A stretch of 39,263 nucleotides of DNA. Origin: SAR116 cluster bacterium AG-325-I21. Its GTDB lineage: Bacteria; Pseudomonadota; Alphaproteobacteria; Puniceispirillales; Puniceispirillaceae. Where the stretch lies: the NCBI GenBank assembly GCA_003282865.1, contig QBYK01000015.1, positions 1 to 39,263 of the forward strand, in the 5' to 3' direction. The translations under genes were made by a program, and so were the position numbers. Positions within the stretch are counted from its first letter, which is position 1. Every line of letters begins with the position of its first letter. This document shows, piece after piece, positions 8,789-17,065 of this stretch. Below the pieces are notes generated by a model, which ran no database searches, had not been told where the DNA came from, and saw nothing but the letters and a program-made list of their open reading frames with translations.

Positions 8789-11700
8789 CTAAATCATTTC
8801 CTTGAGGTTGGTATTACCATGCGCTGGTCGTCCAAAGCCATTATTTAGCGTAATGCCCATCAATGGCGGAACGATAATCAATGTCGCAAATGTTGATAGG
8901 CCAAGCCCACCAAAAACAACAACCCCAATGCCGCGATAAAGTTCAGACCCCGCGCCCGGGAAGATGACCAACGGAACGAGGCCAAAAAGTGATGTCATCG
9001 TTGACATAAATATTGGCCGTATACGGTTTCTTGTCGCTTCGATGATAGCGTCATTTGCGGACAGCCCCTCTTCGCGCACATGTAGAGTGGTTTGTTCAAT
9101 CATGAGTATCGCATTATTTACAACAACACCGGTCAAAATCACGAACCCAAGCATCGTTAACATATCCAGTGGCTGCCTCACCGATAAGTTCAATATTGCT
9201 AGACCGCCGATACCACCAGCCGCTGCAACTGGAATGGCCAGTAGAATGATCATTGGCAGAATAAAGTTACGGAGCAAAATTACGAGAAGTAAAAAAATAA
9301 TCAAAATTGCCGTCAGGACGTTTGCCTGCATAGCGACCCATGTTGTTGCAAGCGCACTTGCCGCGCCTTCAAGCTTGATTGTGACATCGCGATCTATCAT
9401 ATCGCCCCGAATTGGTGGTAAAATTTCGGTATCAATCACATTGACTACATCTTCAAGCGACAACGCCTCGGTTGGACGTAGCCTGATTGATATCGCCTGC
9501 CGCCCACCGAGCCGCCGAATTTGTTCAGGTGCGCTAATTACTTCAATCTTCGCAAGCTGTTCAACCCTTAAAACATTGCCAAACTTGGTTACAATGGGAA
9601 TGTCCTTTAAAGCGTTAGTTGTCAGGTTTTCAGCGTCCTTTCCCGCCACCACCATATCAATTAATTCGCCATTAATTGGCACCTGAATCACATTGGCCCC
9701 ATCATTAAAAACATCAACCGCCATCGAAAACTCTCGCACTGACACGCCAGCACGGGCAAGGGCTATCAAATCAGGCGTAATACGAATTTGCGGCGCACCA
9801 GAATCCAGGCCCGGCAGCGTACGGATCTGGTTTCCGTCGCGGGCCGAAAACCGATCGCTCAACGCCTCATTTATTTGTGCAGCCACTGGCCGAATATCAT
9901 CAGCGTCAGGCCCCACAACATCAATACTGATCGAACGTGATCCGCCAACTGAACGACCAAACAGAGATGCTTGTCTTACAAAGGCCCGCGCTCCGGGTTC
10001 TGCAAAGACCGGACGCATCAGAACCATACGCAAATCCTTCACCCGCGCTGGATCACTGCTTGACGCACCGGCAAAAGCACCACCTGAATAGGCAACAAAG
10101 AAGAACCGTTCAATTGCTGGCGGCCCATCTTCTTTTGTTTCACCTTCCCATAAAGGTTGGGCTGCCTTTTCCATACGTTCAGCAATTCTAACTGTTTCCT
10201 CCATTGAATAGCCGGCCGGAACACTGATACGCCCAAAAATAAAATTGGCATTGCCATCCGGCAAATAGTCCAACTTTGGCATTAGATGAATGCCAACGCC
10301 TAATGCGCTGGCTAATAACATTGCTACAACGCCTCCCCCAATAACTTTCCGCCTTATAGCAAGTTTCGCGTAAGCAACAAAAAAATCTGATAAACCTCGA
10401 GCAATAGGATCAATTATTGGAAGGGCTGGCAGTTTTTCAAACCGACTCGCGGCTCCACCAAGGAGGCGGGCGGCCAGAGTTGGAATTACCGTTACCGACA
10501 CAACAACCGAAATTAACACAGAGACTGAAATGGCAATGCCGATGTCACGAAATAATTGTCCAACCGGCAAATTCAATGTCAAGACTGGAACAAACACGAT
10601 GACCGTGGTAAGCGCGGATCCTAAAATTGGCGCCCAAACCTGGCGAGCACCATGATACGCCGCATTTTGCGCATCAATGCCACGTTGACGAAGCCTAAAA
10701 ATATTTTCCAAAGAAACAATTGATGCATCAACCACCATGCCCACAGCAAAAGCCAATCCCGCGAGGGAGATCACATTAATCGACAAGCCGAATCCAGCAA
10801 TTACCACAAAAGTTCCAATCACTGAAACAGGAATGGCTGCAAAAATAATAAGCGTTGGCAAAAAATTACGCAAAAAAAGCATTAAGATGGTGATTGCAAG
10901 CATACCACCAATCCAAATATTCTGCTGAACCAAGTCAATCGCCGATGAAATATATTTTGTTTCGTCATAAACAACACGCAGATTTAAGCCACGCTGGTCC
11001 AATTCATTTTGGTTTAGCCCATCAACAACTGAGCGCAGACGCAACATGGTTGCAACCACATTACTACCCTGCTCTCGAATAGCGTTTACGATAATTCCCG
11101 GCTTTCCATTTAAGCGCCGAAAACTCGTTTGTTTCGGGAATCTCATATCTAAGGTCGCAACATCTTCAAGCAAAACTGGTGCAATCGCTCCCGAAGCTGA
11201 TATATCAGCCCGTAAAACGATGCGCCCAGCCGTTCGTGGCGTGTAATTTACAGCCTCGGACCTTACCGTATAAGATCGCTTTCCCTCGGTTACCATACCC
11301 ACGCTCATCATCGATGAAGATGTGCGGAGCGCGTCGATCACCTCCCCAAGAGTAATTGTATATTGAACCAACTTCTCAGGATCAATTAGTACGCGTATTT
11401 CACGGCGGCTACCGCCGTAATAATCAACCTCGGCAATACCCTCAACACGTGATAATGGCTCAACTATATTTGTGTCTAGGTACTGTCCCAGAGTTTCTAC
11501 GTCAACATCGGCACCGTCTTTGGACACTAGGGCCAACCGAGCTACGGGGCTATCATCTGAATTAGACGTTCGCACGGTCGGGGTGTCAGCATCGTTCGGA
11601 AGACCATTTACCGCTGATAGCTTACTGAGCAGTAGCACCAAAGCTTTGTTCATATCTTGGCCAACTGCATAGGTCAGCGTCACACGGCCATAGCCCCGTG

Positions 11701-11956
11701 TTGACCTTGATGCGATTTCCTCGACCCCGTTTAGTGATGAGAGTTCACTCTCAAGACGGCCTACAATTTCGCGGTCTACATCGCTTGGTGATGCGCCGTT
11801 CCAACGCACCCGCACATCAAGAACTGGTTTTTCAATATCTGGGCTCATTTGAATGGGAATGTTTTTTAGCGCAACTACGCCAAAAATAATCGTCATCAGT
11901 ATTAAGGCCATGACTGCGACCGGTCGTTCAATAGCCAGTTTGATAATGACGCCCAT
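8789..11956 (-). CDS. RND efflux transporter permease (AcrB/HAE family)
   Basis: This 1055-residue inner-membrane pump subunit has the two-fold RND plan: a first membrane helix at residues 10-30, a large periplasmic loop, a helix cluster at about 340-540, a second large loop, and helices from about 870 to the C-terminus. The transmembrane-helix-4 motif reads GMVVDASIVSLENI, with one Asp followed by Ala instead of the paired Asp-Asp of AcrB; a single acidic residue here also occurs in other RND branches. It should exchange protons for an exported substrate and work with the adaptor encoded immediately upstream (one-base overlap). No TolC-like outer-membrane gene is in view, so a distant one must serve. 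The substrate is unknown. Confidence 0.93.
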   Translation of the reverse strand: MGVIIKLAIERPVAVMALILMTIIFGVVALKNIPIQMSPDIEKPVLDVRVRWNGASPSDVDREIVGRLESELSSLNGVEEIASRSTRGYGRVTLTYAVGQDMNKALVLLLSKLSAVNGLPNDADTPTVRTSNSDDSPVARLALVSKDGADVDVETLGQYLDTNIVEPLSRVEGIAEVDYYGGSRREIRVLIDPEKLVQYTITLGEVIDALRTSSSMMSVGMVTEGKRSYTVRSEAVNYTPRTAGRIVLRADISASGAIAPVLLEDVATLDMRFPKQTSFRRLNGKPGIIVNAIREQGSNVVATMLRLRSVVDGLNQNELDQRGLNLRVVYDETKYISSAIDLVQQNIWIGGMLAITILMLFLRNFLPTLIIFAAIPVSVIGTFVVIAGFGLSINVISLAGLAFAVGMVVDASIVSLENIFRLRQRGIDAQNAAYHGARQVWAPILGSALTTVIVFVPVLTLNLPVGQLFRDIGIAISVSVLISVVVSVTVIPTLAARLLGGAASRFEKLPALPIIDPIARGLSDFFVAYAKLAIRRKVIGGGVVAMLLASALGVGIHLMPKLDYLPDGNANFIFGRISVPAGYSMEETVRIAERMEKAAQPLWEGETKEDGPPAIERFFFVAYSGGAFAGASSSDPARVKDLRMVLMRPVFAEPGARAFVRQASLFGRSVGGSRSISIDVVGPDADDIRPVAAQINEALSDRFSARDGNQIRTLPGLDSGAPQIRITPDLIALARAGVSVREFSMAVDVFNDGANVIQVPINGELIDMVVAGKDAENLTTNALKDIPIVTKFGNVLRVEQLAKIEVISAPEQIRRLGGRQAISIRLRPTEALSLEDVVNVIDTEILPPIRGDMIDRDVTIKLEGAASALATTWVAMQANVLTAILIIFLLLVILLRNFILPMIILLAIPVAAAGGIGGLAILNLSVRQPLDMLTMLGFVILTGVVVNNAILMIEQTTLHVREEGLSANDAIIEATRNRIRPIFMSTMTSLFGLVPLVIFPGAGSELYRGIGVVVFGGLGLSTFATLIIVPPLMGITLNNGFGRPAHGNTNLKEMI

Positions 11957-13239
11957 TATTGTGCGCTCTTTGATTTAGCTTTTTCGTTTCGTGTGCCAAC
12001 ATTTGGTTTGCCGACTTGGATTTTCTTGCCATCCGATAACTGTTCATTTCCGCGAACAACAACTTTCTGACCAGGAGACAAACCTTTTTGAACAATAAAG
12101 CCATCTTCAACCGCTGCGCCGATCTGAATAAGCTGACGCTTTGCTCGGCTGCCCTCTGCCAGATAAACCAAGTGCCCGCCGGTGACCGGCAGAACGGCGT
12201 CCTTGGGCACAATTACCATTGGCTTTGGGCTGGTTGTAGGCACCTGAATTACCACTACAGCGTTATCACCCTGCAAGATAAACGGTAATTTCCCAATTAC
12301 AGAAAAACGAACAGTCCTAGTCGCAGACCGAAGGTTATGTGCTGGCAAAGAAACACGTGGGGCAATATTAATTTGATTGCCGTAAAGGCTGTGCGCAGAC
12401 ACTATTTCAGTGTTTTCTAGAAAAGAAATGAATTTTACTGGGATTTCTGCTTCAATCTCAAAACTATTAAGGTCAGTGATTTTCGCGACAACTTCTCCCT
12501 CACGCGCAAAACCACGGCGATAACCAACTATAAATGTAACTTGGCCATCCATTTCTGCGCGTAGTTTTGTTGCTTTGATATTGTTTAAAAGCTGGGCTAT
12601 CTCAGCCTTTGCTTGATCAATTGTAACCCCAAATATTTTTTGCTTTGCCTTTAATCGTGCTATCGATGATTGACGTGTCAAAAGCGAGATATTGGCTGTC
12701 ATACTGTTGTTAAATGCCATTTCAGCAGCATCAACGGCAAGAGCGTTATTTGCAACGAGCCCCTCAGCGCGCTTGGCCTTACCCGCCAGCAATGCAGCTT
12801 GTGCGCTATAAATGGCCAATAATTCTGCTTCAGTCTGTAATTCAGCCTCACTATCTGCAAGTCTGAGTTCAGTTTCACGAAGATTTGCCCGCACTTTTTT
12901 AAGTTGGAGATCAAGTTTCGCGCTATCTTGAATGGCAATCACATCGCCGGAAGTCACCAAATCACCGAGGCGAACCGCATTAATATTGGTAATTGCATCA
13001 GTGGTGGCCGTTACCGAGTACCGTGGCCCCTCAATTACTCTACCTTGTACATCGGCCAAGTCCGCCAAAACTCTCGTGTTTATCTCAGTTACCTCAACTC
13101 GTGCTGCGCGTTTTTCTCCCCAAGAGTTTTGTGCTAGGGAGGGACTAACTCCCCCCTCAATCATCAGCATCGCCAAAACAGAACCGAGAAACCTTGTAAT
13201 TGACGAAGAAAGGTAGGTGAAAATCAACAAATGCTCCAA
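11956..13239 (-). CDS. RND efflux periplasmic adaptor (membrane fusion protein)
   Basis: This 427-residue protein has an N-terminal hydrophobic export segment (about residues 15-37, ending SPSLAQNSWG). Next comes the split lipoyl/barrel-sandwich domain (LGDLVTSGDVIAIQDSAKLDLQ and later LRAEMDGQVTFIVGYRRGFAREGEVVAKI). Between the two halves is a long alpha-helical hairpin of about 110 residues rich in Ala, Leu and Lys. The C-terminal beta-barrel and membrane-proximal domain finish with VIVPKDAVLPVTGGHLVYL and GLSPGQKVVVRGNEQLSDG. It links the RND pump encoded next to it to an outer-membrane channel. The adaptor stop overlaps the pump start by a base, so the two form one operon reading away from the tRNA-Ser gene. 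Confidence 0.92.
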   Translation of the reverse strand: MEHLLIFTYLSSSITRFLGSVLAMLMIEGGVSPSLAQNSWGEKRAARVEVTEINTRVLADLADVQGRVIEGPRYSVTATTDAITNINAVRLGDLVTSGDVIAIQDSAKLDLQLKKVRANLRETELRLADSEAELQTEAELLAIYSAQAALLAGKAKRAEGLVANNALAVDAAEMAFNNSMTANISLLTRQSSIARLKAKQKIFGVTIDQAKAEIAQLLNNIKATKLRAEMDGQVTFIVGYRRGFAREGEVVAKITDLNSFEIEAEIPVKFISFLENTEIVSAHSLYGNQINIAPRVSLPAHNLRSATRTVRFSVIGKLPFILQGDNAVVVIQVPTTSPKPMVIVPKDAVLPVTGGHLVYLAEGSRAKRQLIQIGAAVEDGFIVQKGLSPGQKVVVRGNEQLSDGKKIQVGKPNVGTRNEKAKSKSAQ

Positions 13240-13464
13240 AAACTACATCTCAAAACTACATACCCCCTAAGGTTATGGAGCCACCAAAGGTTTACCGTTC
13301 CAACCGGCTTAATCCGCAAGAAAAAATTTTTGGTGACACCAAATTACAAAGATTTTGACTCCGTTTTATTCCTTTTATATGGCGGCTTTTCTTGCGTTAG
13401 ACAAGCACATGATTATCAAACGACTCAAAAAGGGCAAGACTTTCGTGAACAACTCTAACGCGTA

Positions 13465-13494
13465 TTGACAGATTGGGCTGATTTCCGCTAATTC
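13465..13494 (+). promoter_or_regulatory. Candidate sigma70 promoter of tRNA-Ser
   Basis: TTGACA at 13465-13470 is followed after 18 bases by TAATTC at 13489-13494, placing a start site near 13501, just before the tRNA at 13505. The -35 box is consensus and the -10 box is weak. The position makes it the likely tRNA promoter. Confidence 0.55.
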
Positions 13495-13504
13495 CATAAT
13501 CAAC

Positions 13505-13594
13505 GGAGAGATGGCAGAGCGGTTGAATGCACCGGTCTTGAAAACCGGCAAGGTGGTGACACCTTCCAGGGTTCGAATCCCTGTCTCTCCGCCA
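13505..13594 (+). tRNA. tRNA-Ser(UGA)
   Basis: This is a 90-base cloverleaf with a long variable arm. The acceptor stem GGAGAGA pairs with TCTCTCC at 13584-13590, followed by discriminator G and an encoded CCA. The anticodon stem CCGGT/ACCGG encloses the loop CTTGAAA, giving anticodon TGA (reads UCA). The T-arm contains GTTCGAATCC. The long variable arm (about 18 bases) is typical of tRNA-Ser. The gene is intact although an integrase gene starts 150 bases downstream, so it is the target site of the island and was rebuilt by the element's attachment site. Confidence 0.96.
13583..13594 (+). repeat. Left attachment core (attL) in tRNA-Ser 3' end
   Basis: The last 12 bases of the tRNA, GTCTCTCCGCCA, recur identically at 23205-23216 in the same orientation. 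The integrase gene lies just inside this copy, which is the standard layout of a tRNA-integrated element. The core is short, so the assignment leans on the additional inner repeats near both ends. Confidence 0.65.
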
Positions 13595-13677
13595 TTTACC
13601 TTCACCACAACGTACCATAACATACCGCAAACCAAGGCTCACCTTGTGTTTCTTAAATAGCGGCATAACCATTACGT

Positions 13678-13718
13678 TTCACTGTAAGTCACCATAATCC
13701 AGTCTCATTTGTGGGCTG
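13678..13718. repeat. Integrase arm-type sites near left end
   Basis: TTCACTGTAAG at 13678-13688 is the exact reverse complement of 23182-23192. CATTTGTGGGCTG at 13706-13718 matches 23131-23143 in direct orientation with one mismatch. Both pairs lie inside the two ends of the island and are candidate integrase or excisionase binding sites; the function is inferred. Confidence 0.5.
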
Positions 13719-13743
13719 GTTTGTAAACTGGAGTTTTACGGAA

Positions 13744-14946
13744 ATGGGACTAACCAACTTTAAAATAAAATCTGCTACCATTGGCAAACGTCATCATGAT
13801 GGCCGCGGCCTTTACCTAATCCTATCTGCCAGAGGACTGGGTAAATGGACGATGCGCTATATGATAAACCGCAAGGCCAAAGAGATAGGTCTTGGGCGGT
13901 ATCCTGAACTGTCACCGGCAGATGCCCGTAAAAAGCATTTTGAAGCCCGCATTCTTATTGCTGAGGGCAAAGACCCGCTTACCGAACGACGCAAAGCCGA
14001 GGCTCAAATAAAAAGAGAGGCTTTGACACGGTTTTCAGACGTTGCCAAGAGCTATATTGAGGAACACAGCCCCAAATGGACGAGTAAAAAACATGCCCAT
14101 GACTGGGAATCAACATTGAGACGACTGGCCTACCCTGTTTTAGACCAAAAGCCCCTCGCCCAACTGGCCACAGAGGATGTGATACGGGTCTTAAAACCAA
14201 TCTGGTATTGCAAACGCGAGACAGCGCGTAAACTTCAAGGTCGCATTCAGATGATTTTTAGCTACGCAAAAGCAGGAAAACTCTATGTCGGTGAAAACCC
14301 CGCTATGTGGAAGGACCATCTTTGCCATTATTTCCCAGTATTAAGCGGACCGCACCACGTCAAACATCATAGGTCCCTTCATTATGGATTATTGCCAGGC
14401 TTTTTTGCCCAGCTAATACAATTAGATACAATAGGCTCTAAAGCCCTCCAATATACGATATTAACGGCGGCAAGAACCTCTGAGGTTCGCTATGTCAAAC
14501 GGGATGAAATAGACTTTAAAAAGATGCTCTGGAACGTTCCTGCTGAACGTATGAAGACCAGAAAACCTCATAAAGTCCCCTTGTCACACCAAGCAGCAGA
14601 ATTAATTGATGGGATAATGGCAGCTCATAATTATCCCTTTTTATTTCATGGTATAAATCCAGAAAAACCATTATCAAACATGGCGATGCTGTCATTACTT
14701 AAGAAGCGATATAAAGACGTTGATACAACTGTTCATGGTTTTCGTTCTACCTTTCGGACCTGGGCATCAGACATGACAGAGTATAATGACAGCATAATGG
14801 AATTTGCTCTCGCTCATCAACTCGATAAAAGGGTTGAAGGGGCTTACAACCGCACTGAACTGGTTGAAAAGCGCAGGCCTCTTATGCAGGACTGGGCAGA
14901 CTACGCACACGGTTATACCGCATCTCAAACCACTATTGTTCATTAG
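13744..14946 (+). CDS. int: Tyrosine-type site-specific integrase (P4 family)
   Basis: This 400-residue recombinase is predicted to drive integration at the tRNA-Ser end. The N-terminal DUF4102-like arm-binding domain (about residues 1-90: LTNFKIKSATIGKRHHDGRGLYL, IGLGRYPELSPADAR) is typical of P4-type integrases. A core-binding SAM-like domain follows (about 95-190). The catalytic domain shows the Arg in TAARTSEVRY, the HGFRSTFRTWA box (HxxR) and the C-terminal LAHQLDKRVEGAYNR with the nucleophilic Tyr. I chose the ATG at 13744 because GGAG lies about 11 bases upstream and MGLTNFKIK matches the family start; a GTG at 13711 is the longer alternative. All catalytic residues are present, so it is probably active. 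Confidence 0.93.
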   Translation: MGLTNFKIKSATIGKRHHDGRGLYLILSARGLGKWTMRYMINRKAKEIGLGRYPELSPADARKKHFEARILIAEGKDPLTERRKAEAQIKREALTRFSDVAKSYIEEHSPKWTSKKHAHDWESTLRRLAYPVLDQKPLAQLATEDVIRVLKPIWYCKRETARKLQGRIQMIFSYAKAGKLYVGENPAMWKDHLCHYFPVLSGPHHVKHHRSLHYGLLPGFFAQLIQLDTIGSKALQYTILTAARTSEVRYVKRDEIDFKKMLWNVPAERMKTRKPHKVPLSHQAAELIDGIMAAHNYPFLFHGINPEKPLSNMAMLSLLKKRYKDVDTTVHGFRSTFRTWASDMTEYNDSIMEFALAHQLDKRVEGAYNRTELVEKRRPLMQDWADYAHGYTASQTTIVH

Positions 14947-15016
14947 GGTTTAATTTGGTATGTTTTGTGTAGACCAGATGGTCATATTGATGATGAGGCA
15001 GCGGCCTTACGAACCA

Positions 15017-15035
15017 GCTTGTTAAAATAACAAGC
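15017..15035. promoter_or_regulatory. Perfect 8-bp palindrome upstream of the AlpA-like gene
   Basis: GCTTGTTA-AAA-TAACAAGC is a perfect inverted repeat with a three-base centre, ending 22 bases before the ATG of the AlpA-like gene. No T-tract follows, so it looks like an operator and not a terminator. The binding protein is unknown; either of the two HTH proteins encoded just downstream is a candidate for autoregulation. Confidence 0.45.
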
Positions 15036-15057
15036 AGTTGTGTAAAGGGACGCCCAA

Positions 15058-15348
15058 ATGTCAAAATCCAACGACGATACCCCCCCCACCTCTCAATCAG
15101 ACAATATACCCATAAAGGAAGTTGTTAAACGCGTGGGCGTTACAGCTTCCTCAATCGTGAGGTGGGTTAAAAAAGACGCATTTCCAAAACTCTACACTTT
15201 AGGCGGTCGAACATTCTTTTCAGCTGCAGAAGTTGACACCTGGATAGCCGAAAAAAGGAAAACCGTGGGTTTAATGGCACACCCCCATTTTCGAAAGATG
15301 ATGGTGATGGCGATGATGACAACGATAAATGTCAATAAAACTCAATAA
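15058..15348 (+). CDS. AlpA-like excisionase/transcription regulator
   Basis: This 96-residue protein has a winged-helix MerR/AlpA-type fold in its middle (about residues 17-68: IPIKEVVKRVGVTASSIVRW, then FPKLYTLGGRTFFSAAEVDTWI). AlpA-like proteins next to P4-type integrases act as excisionase or as activators of the integrase gene, so this is probably the recombination directionality factor of the island. An AAAGGGA ribosome site lies about 8 bases before the ATG. The C-terminus is a low-complexity Met-rich tail encoded by ATGATGGTGATGGCGATGATG, which runs into the start of the next gene; the two overlap by 20 bases. Confidence 0.8.
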   Translation: MSKSNDDTPPTSQSDNIPIKEVVKRVGVTASSIVRWVKKDAFPKLYTLGGRTFFSAAEVDTWIAEKRKTVGLMAHPHFRKMMVMAMMTTINVNKTQ

Positions 15349-15835
15349 ACGTCAACAAATAGCTGCAGAGATGCTTGGTATTGGCTACCGTCCCAGTGCG
15401 GTGGCGACCAGGCTCTCTGTGAGCCGCGAGACTATCAGCCGTTGGCAACAAGACCCAAACTTCAAGCAGCTCTCACAGCAATCTCATTTGGAGTTATTAG
15501 CTAATCTATTGTCCGACAGGCTGCTACTCATCGATAAGTGCCATAGAATTGTATCTGAAACGTTTGAAAACGGGGATATAAGCGCAACAGCAAAATCGAG
15601 CCTTGCAATACGGTATCTTGCTCTCACAGGAGCACAGTCGAACGTTTATGGAGGCATTGAGCAACGCCAAGAATTTCTGCTGTCCATAGATGAAAAAAGT
15701 AATGAGTCATTCCGCTGGATAATGGATATTTTGGACAAACTAGGTACGCTCAAGACAACAAATGGACATCTTTCTGATGCTGAATATCGAAAACGAGCTG
15801 AAAATATTGTAAGAAGAAAAGACTCAGAGAATTAA
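15329..15835 (+). CDS. HTH DNA-binding protein (phBC6A51 / terminase-small-subunit-like)
   Basis: This 168-residue protein starts with an HTH region, LNKRQQIAAEMLGIGYRPSA followed by VATRLSVSRETISRWQQDPNF (about residues 4-46). That resembles the helix-turn-helix of insertion-element and phage small-terminase-like proteins (phBC6A51 family). The rest is helical, ending in a charged segment (YRKRAENIVRRKDSEN). Its start overlaps the AlpA-like gene by 20 bases, so the two are translationally coupled. A regulatory role in the island is more likely than packaging, because no head or portal genes are present. The function is inferred from the fold only. Confidence 0.7.
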   Translation: MSIKLNKRQQIAAEMLGIGYRPSAVATRLSVSRETISRWQQDPNFKQLSQQSHLELLANLLSDRLLLIDKCHRIVSETFENGDISATAKSSLAIRYLALTGAQSNVYGGIEQRQEFLLSIDEKSNESFRWIMDILDKLGTLKTTNGHLSDAEYRKRAENIVRRKDSEN

Positions 15836-16030
15836 TCATCTAAGGGTTGATTACATTTCATGCCTTCAAGAATAGATACCCTTATTGCAAAATGCCGTTC
15901 ACGCCCGATTCATAGCAACATCCTATAAGCGCACTTGACTTTTTTTTGGAACCCCTTAACGTAGAGATATCGCCGATTTAATGAGTAACTTGCGGGCGAT
16001 TAATAAATACAGCTAAAGCACGGAGGTACA
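15836..16030 (+). other. Intergenic stretch with degenerate leader-like sequence
   Basis: There is no supported gene here. The end (about 15991-16025: GGGCGATTAATAAATAC, then GCTAAAGCACGGAGG) resembles a shortened version of the 78-bp leader found at 16068 and 16983, but it leads straight into a terminator and not into a gene. It may be the remnant of a lost cassette. A short open frame of 11 codons (MSNLRAINKYS) ends inside it and is too short to support. Confidence 0.4.
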
Positions 16031-16061
16031 ACCGCTCCAGCTTAGCTGTGGCGGTTTTTTT
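16031..16061 (+). terminator. Rho-independent terminator
   Basis: ACCGC at 16031-16035 pairs with GCGGT at 16051-16055, and the stem continues through CAGC/GCTG to a three-base TTA loop. A run of seven T follows. It would end transcription from the integrase/AlpA/HTH block before the next gene. Confidence 0.8.
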
Positions 16062-16067
16062 GTTGGG

Positions 16068-16145
16068 CTGATCCACCTAACGGATTGGGCATTTAATTAC
16101 CAACTTGTGCGCCTTGGCAGTTTGCCTAAAGCACTAAAGCGGAGG
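16068..16145 (+). repeat. 78-bp direct repeat, copy 1 (leader of nuclease gene)
   Basis: This stretch is repeated at 16983-17060 with two mismatches (76 of 78 identical). It begins CTGATCCACCTAACGG and ends TAAAGCACTAAAGCGGAGG, the last bases being a strong ribosome binding site eight bases before the ATG at 16154. It contains AT-rich TTTAATTACC that could serve as a -10 region. The two copies precede two unrelated genes, so the leader, not the gene, is what has been duplicated. Confidence 0.9.
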
Positions 16146-16153
16146 ACAAACCA

Positions 16154-16951
16154 ATGTCACATGTCGAACAACGATTGAAGGATACCATTAACTTTCTTGT
16201 CCAGCATTTACCTGGGGCTAGCGAACTTGCAGAGATAGCAGAATGCGGAACTATTGTGCTTGACTCCAGAAGAGATCGTGATGCCGAGAAAATTTTAATT
16301 GGCAAAAACACCAAGTCATATGATCAGTCTGATTTCCAACGGGCTTTAGATGAATTTAAAACTCGTAATCTTTGTAATTTGGAAATTGGTAGATTGTATG
16401 AACGCTATCTTGGATACCTGAAAGAGCAAGATAATTGGAAGGTAGCATTCACTGGTATCCTGGGTGGTTACGGTGATTTAGGGCGAGACCTAGTTTGTAT
16501 CAAAGACAACCAACATCAGATAATACAAGCAAAATGTTGGTCCAAAAAAAAAGAAATCCACGAAAAACATATTTATCAATTGTATGCGACTGTGACTCAC
16601 TACAGATTACAGTTGCGAGAATCTTTCAAATTGAAGTTCGGAAGAAAAAAAGCAAGACAAATAATGGGATCTCAAGAAATTACAGGACATTTAATCTCAA
16701 CTACTAAATTGTCAGAAATGGCAAAAAAAGTGGCAAAGCATTGCCGTATACACCACGAAATGATTGAATTGAGCAAAGCCTATCCAATGGTCAAATGCAA
16801 TATTTCCAAAAAAACTGGCGAGAAGCGCTATCATTTACCTTTCGATAGCCATTATGACTCAATTATTATCGGTAACGTAGAAGGAGAGAGGTATGTCAAA
16901 ACCGTTCAGGAGGCTGAATTTTCAGGGTTTAAAAGAATTGGGTATGCATAG
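16154..16951 (+). CDS. Predicted Mrr-like PD-(D/E)XK endonuclease
   Basis: This 265-residue protein carries a restriction-endonuclease-like core. E83 lies in a helix (LYERYLGY), then GGYGDLGRDLVC places D112, and IIQAKCW places Q125-A-K127, which fits the E...D...QxK pattern of Mrr-type nucleases. After this, helices (about 135-200) precede a Cys/His-containing C-terminal part (HCRIHH, YHLPFDSHYDSIII) that I do not recognise. No methyltransferase gene is nearby, so it may be a type IV-like restriction enzyme for modified DNA or a homing-like nuclease. It lies in the same island as the Zorya genes, consistent with a defence role. The gene is behind copy 1 of the duplicated leader. Confidence 0.7.
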   Translation: MSHVEQRLKDTINFLVQHLPGASELAEIAECGTIVLDSRRDRDAEKILIGKNTKSYDQSDFQRALDEFKTRNLCNLEIGRLYERYLGYLKEQDNWKVAFTGILGGYGDLGRDLVCIKDNQHQIIQAKCWSKKKEIHEKHIYQLYATVTHYRLQLRESFKLKFGRKKARQIMGSQEITGHLISTTKLSEMAKKVAKHCRIHHEMIELSKAYPMVKCNISKKTGEKRYHLPFDSHYDSIIIGNVEGERYVKTVQEAEFSGFKRIGYA

Positions 16952-16982
16952 CTAAAAGACTGTTTATTGACAATTTATGGGA

Positions 16983-17060
16983 CTGATCCACCTAACGGAT
17001 TGGGCATTTAATTACCAACTTGTGCGCCTTGGCAATTCGCCTAAAGCACTAAAGCGGAGG
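16983..17060 (+). repeat. 78-bp direct repeat, copy 2 (leader of W-rich protein gene)
   Basis: This is the second copy of the leader at 16068-16145, differing at two positions in the GGCARTTYGCC segment. Its terminal GGAGG lies five bases before the ATG at 17066. With copy 1 it brackets the nuclease gene as a direct repeat, so homologous recombination could delete that gene while leaving one leader. Confidence 0.9.
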
Positions 17061-17065
17061 CTAAA

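Noticed and set aside
8964-9686. Plus-strand 240-codon open frame inside the RND pump
   Set aside because: It is antisense to a well-conserved RND gene with full motifs. Its residue usage (Ser/Ile/Thr-rich) is typical of a shadow frame.
13375-13672. Minus-strand open frames across the tRNA-Ser gene
   Set aside because: They read antisense through an intact tRNA and show no protein features.
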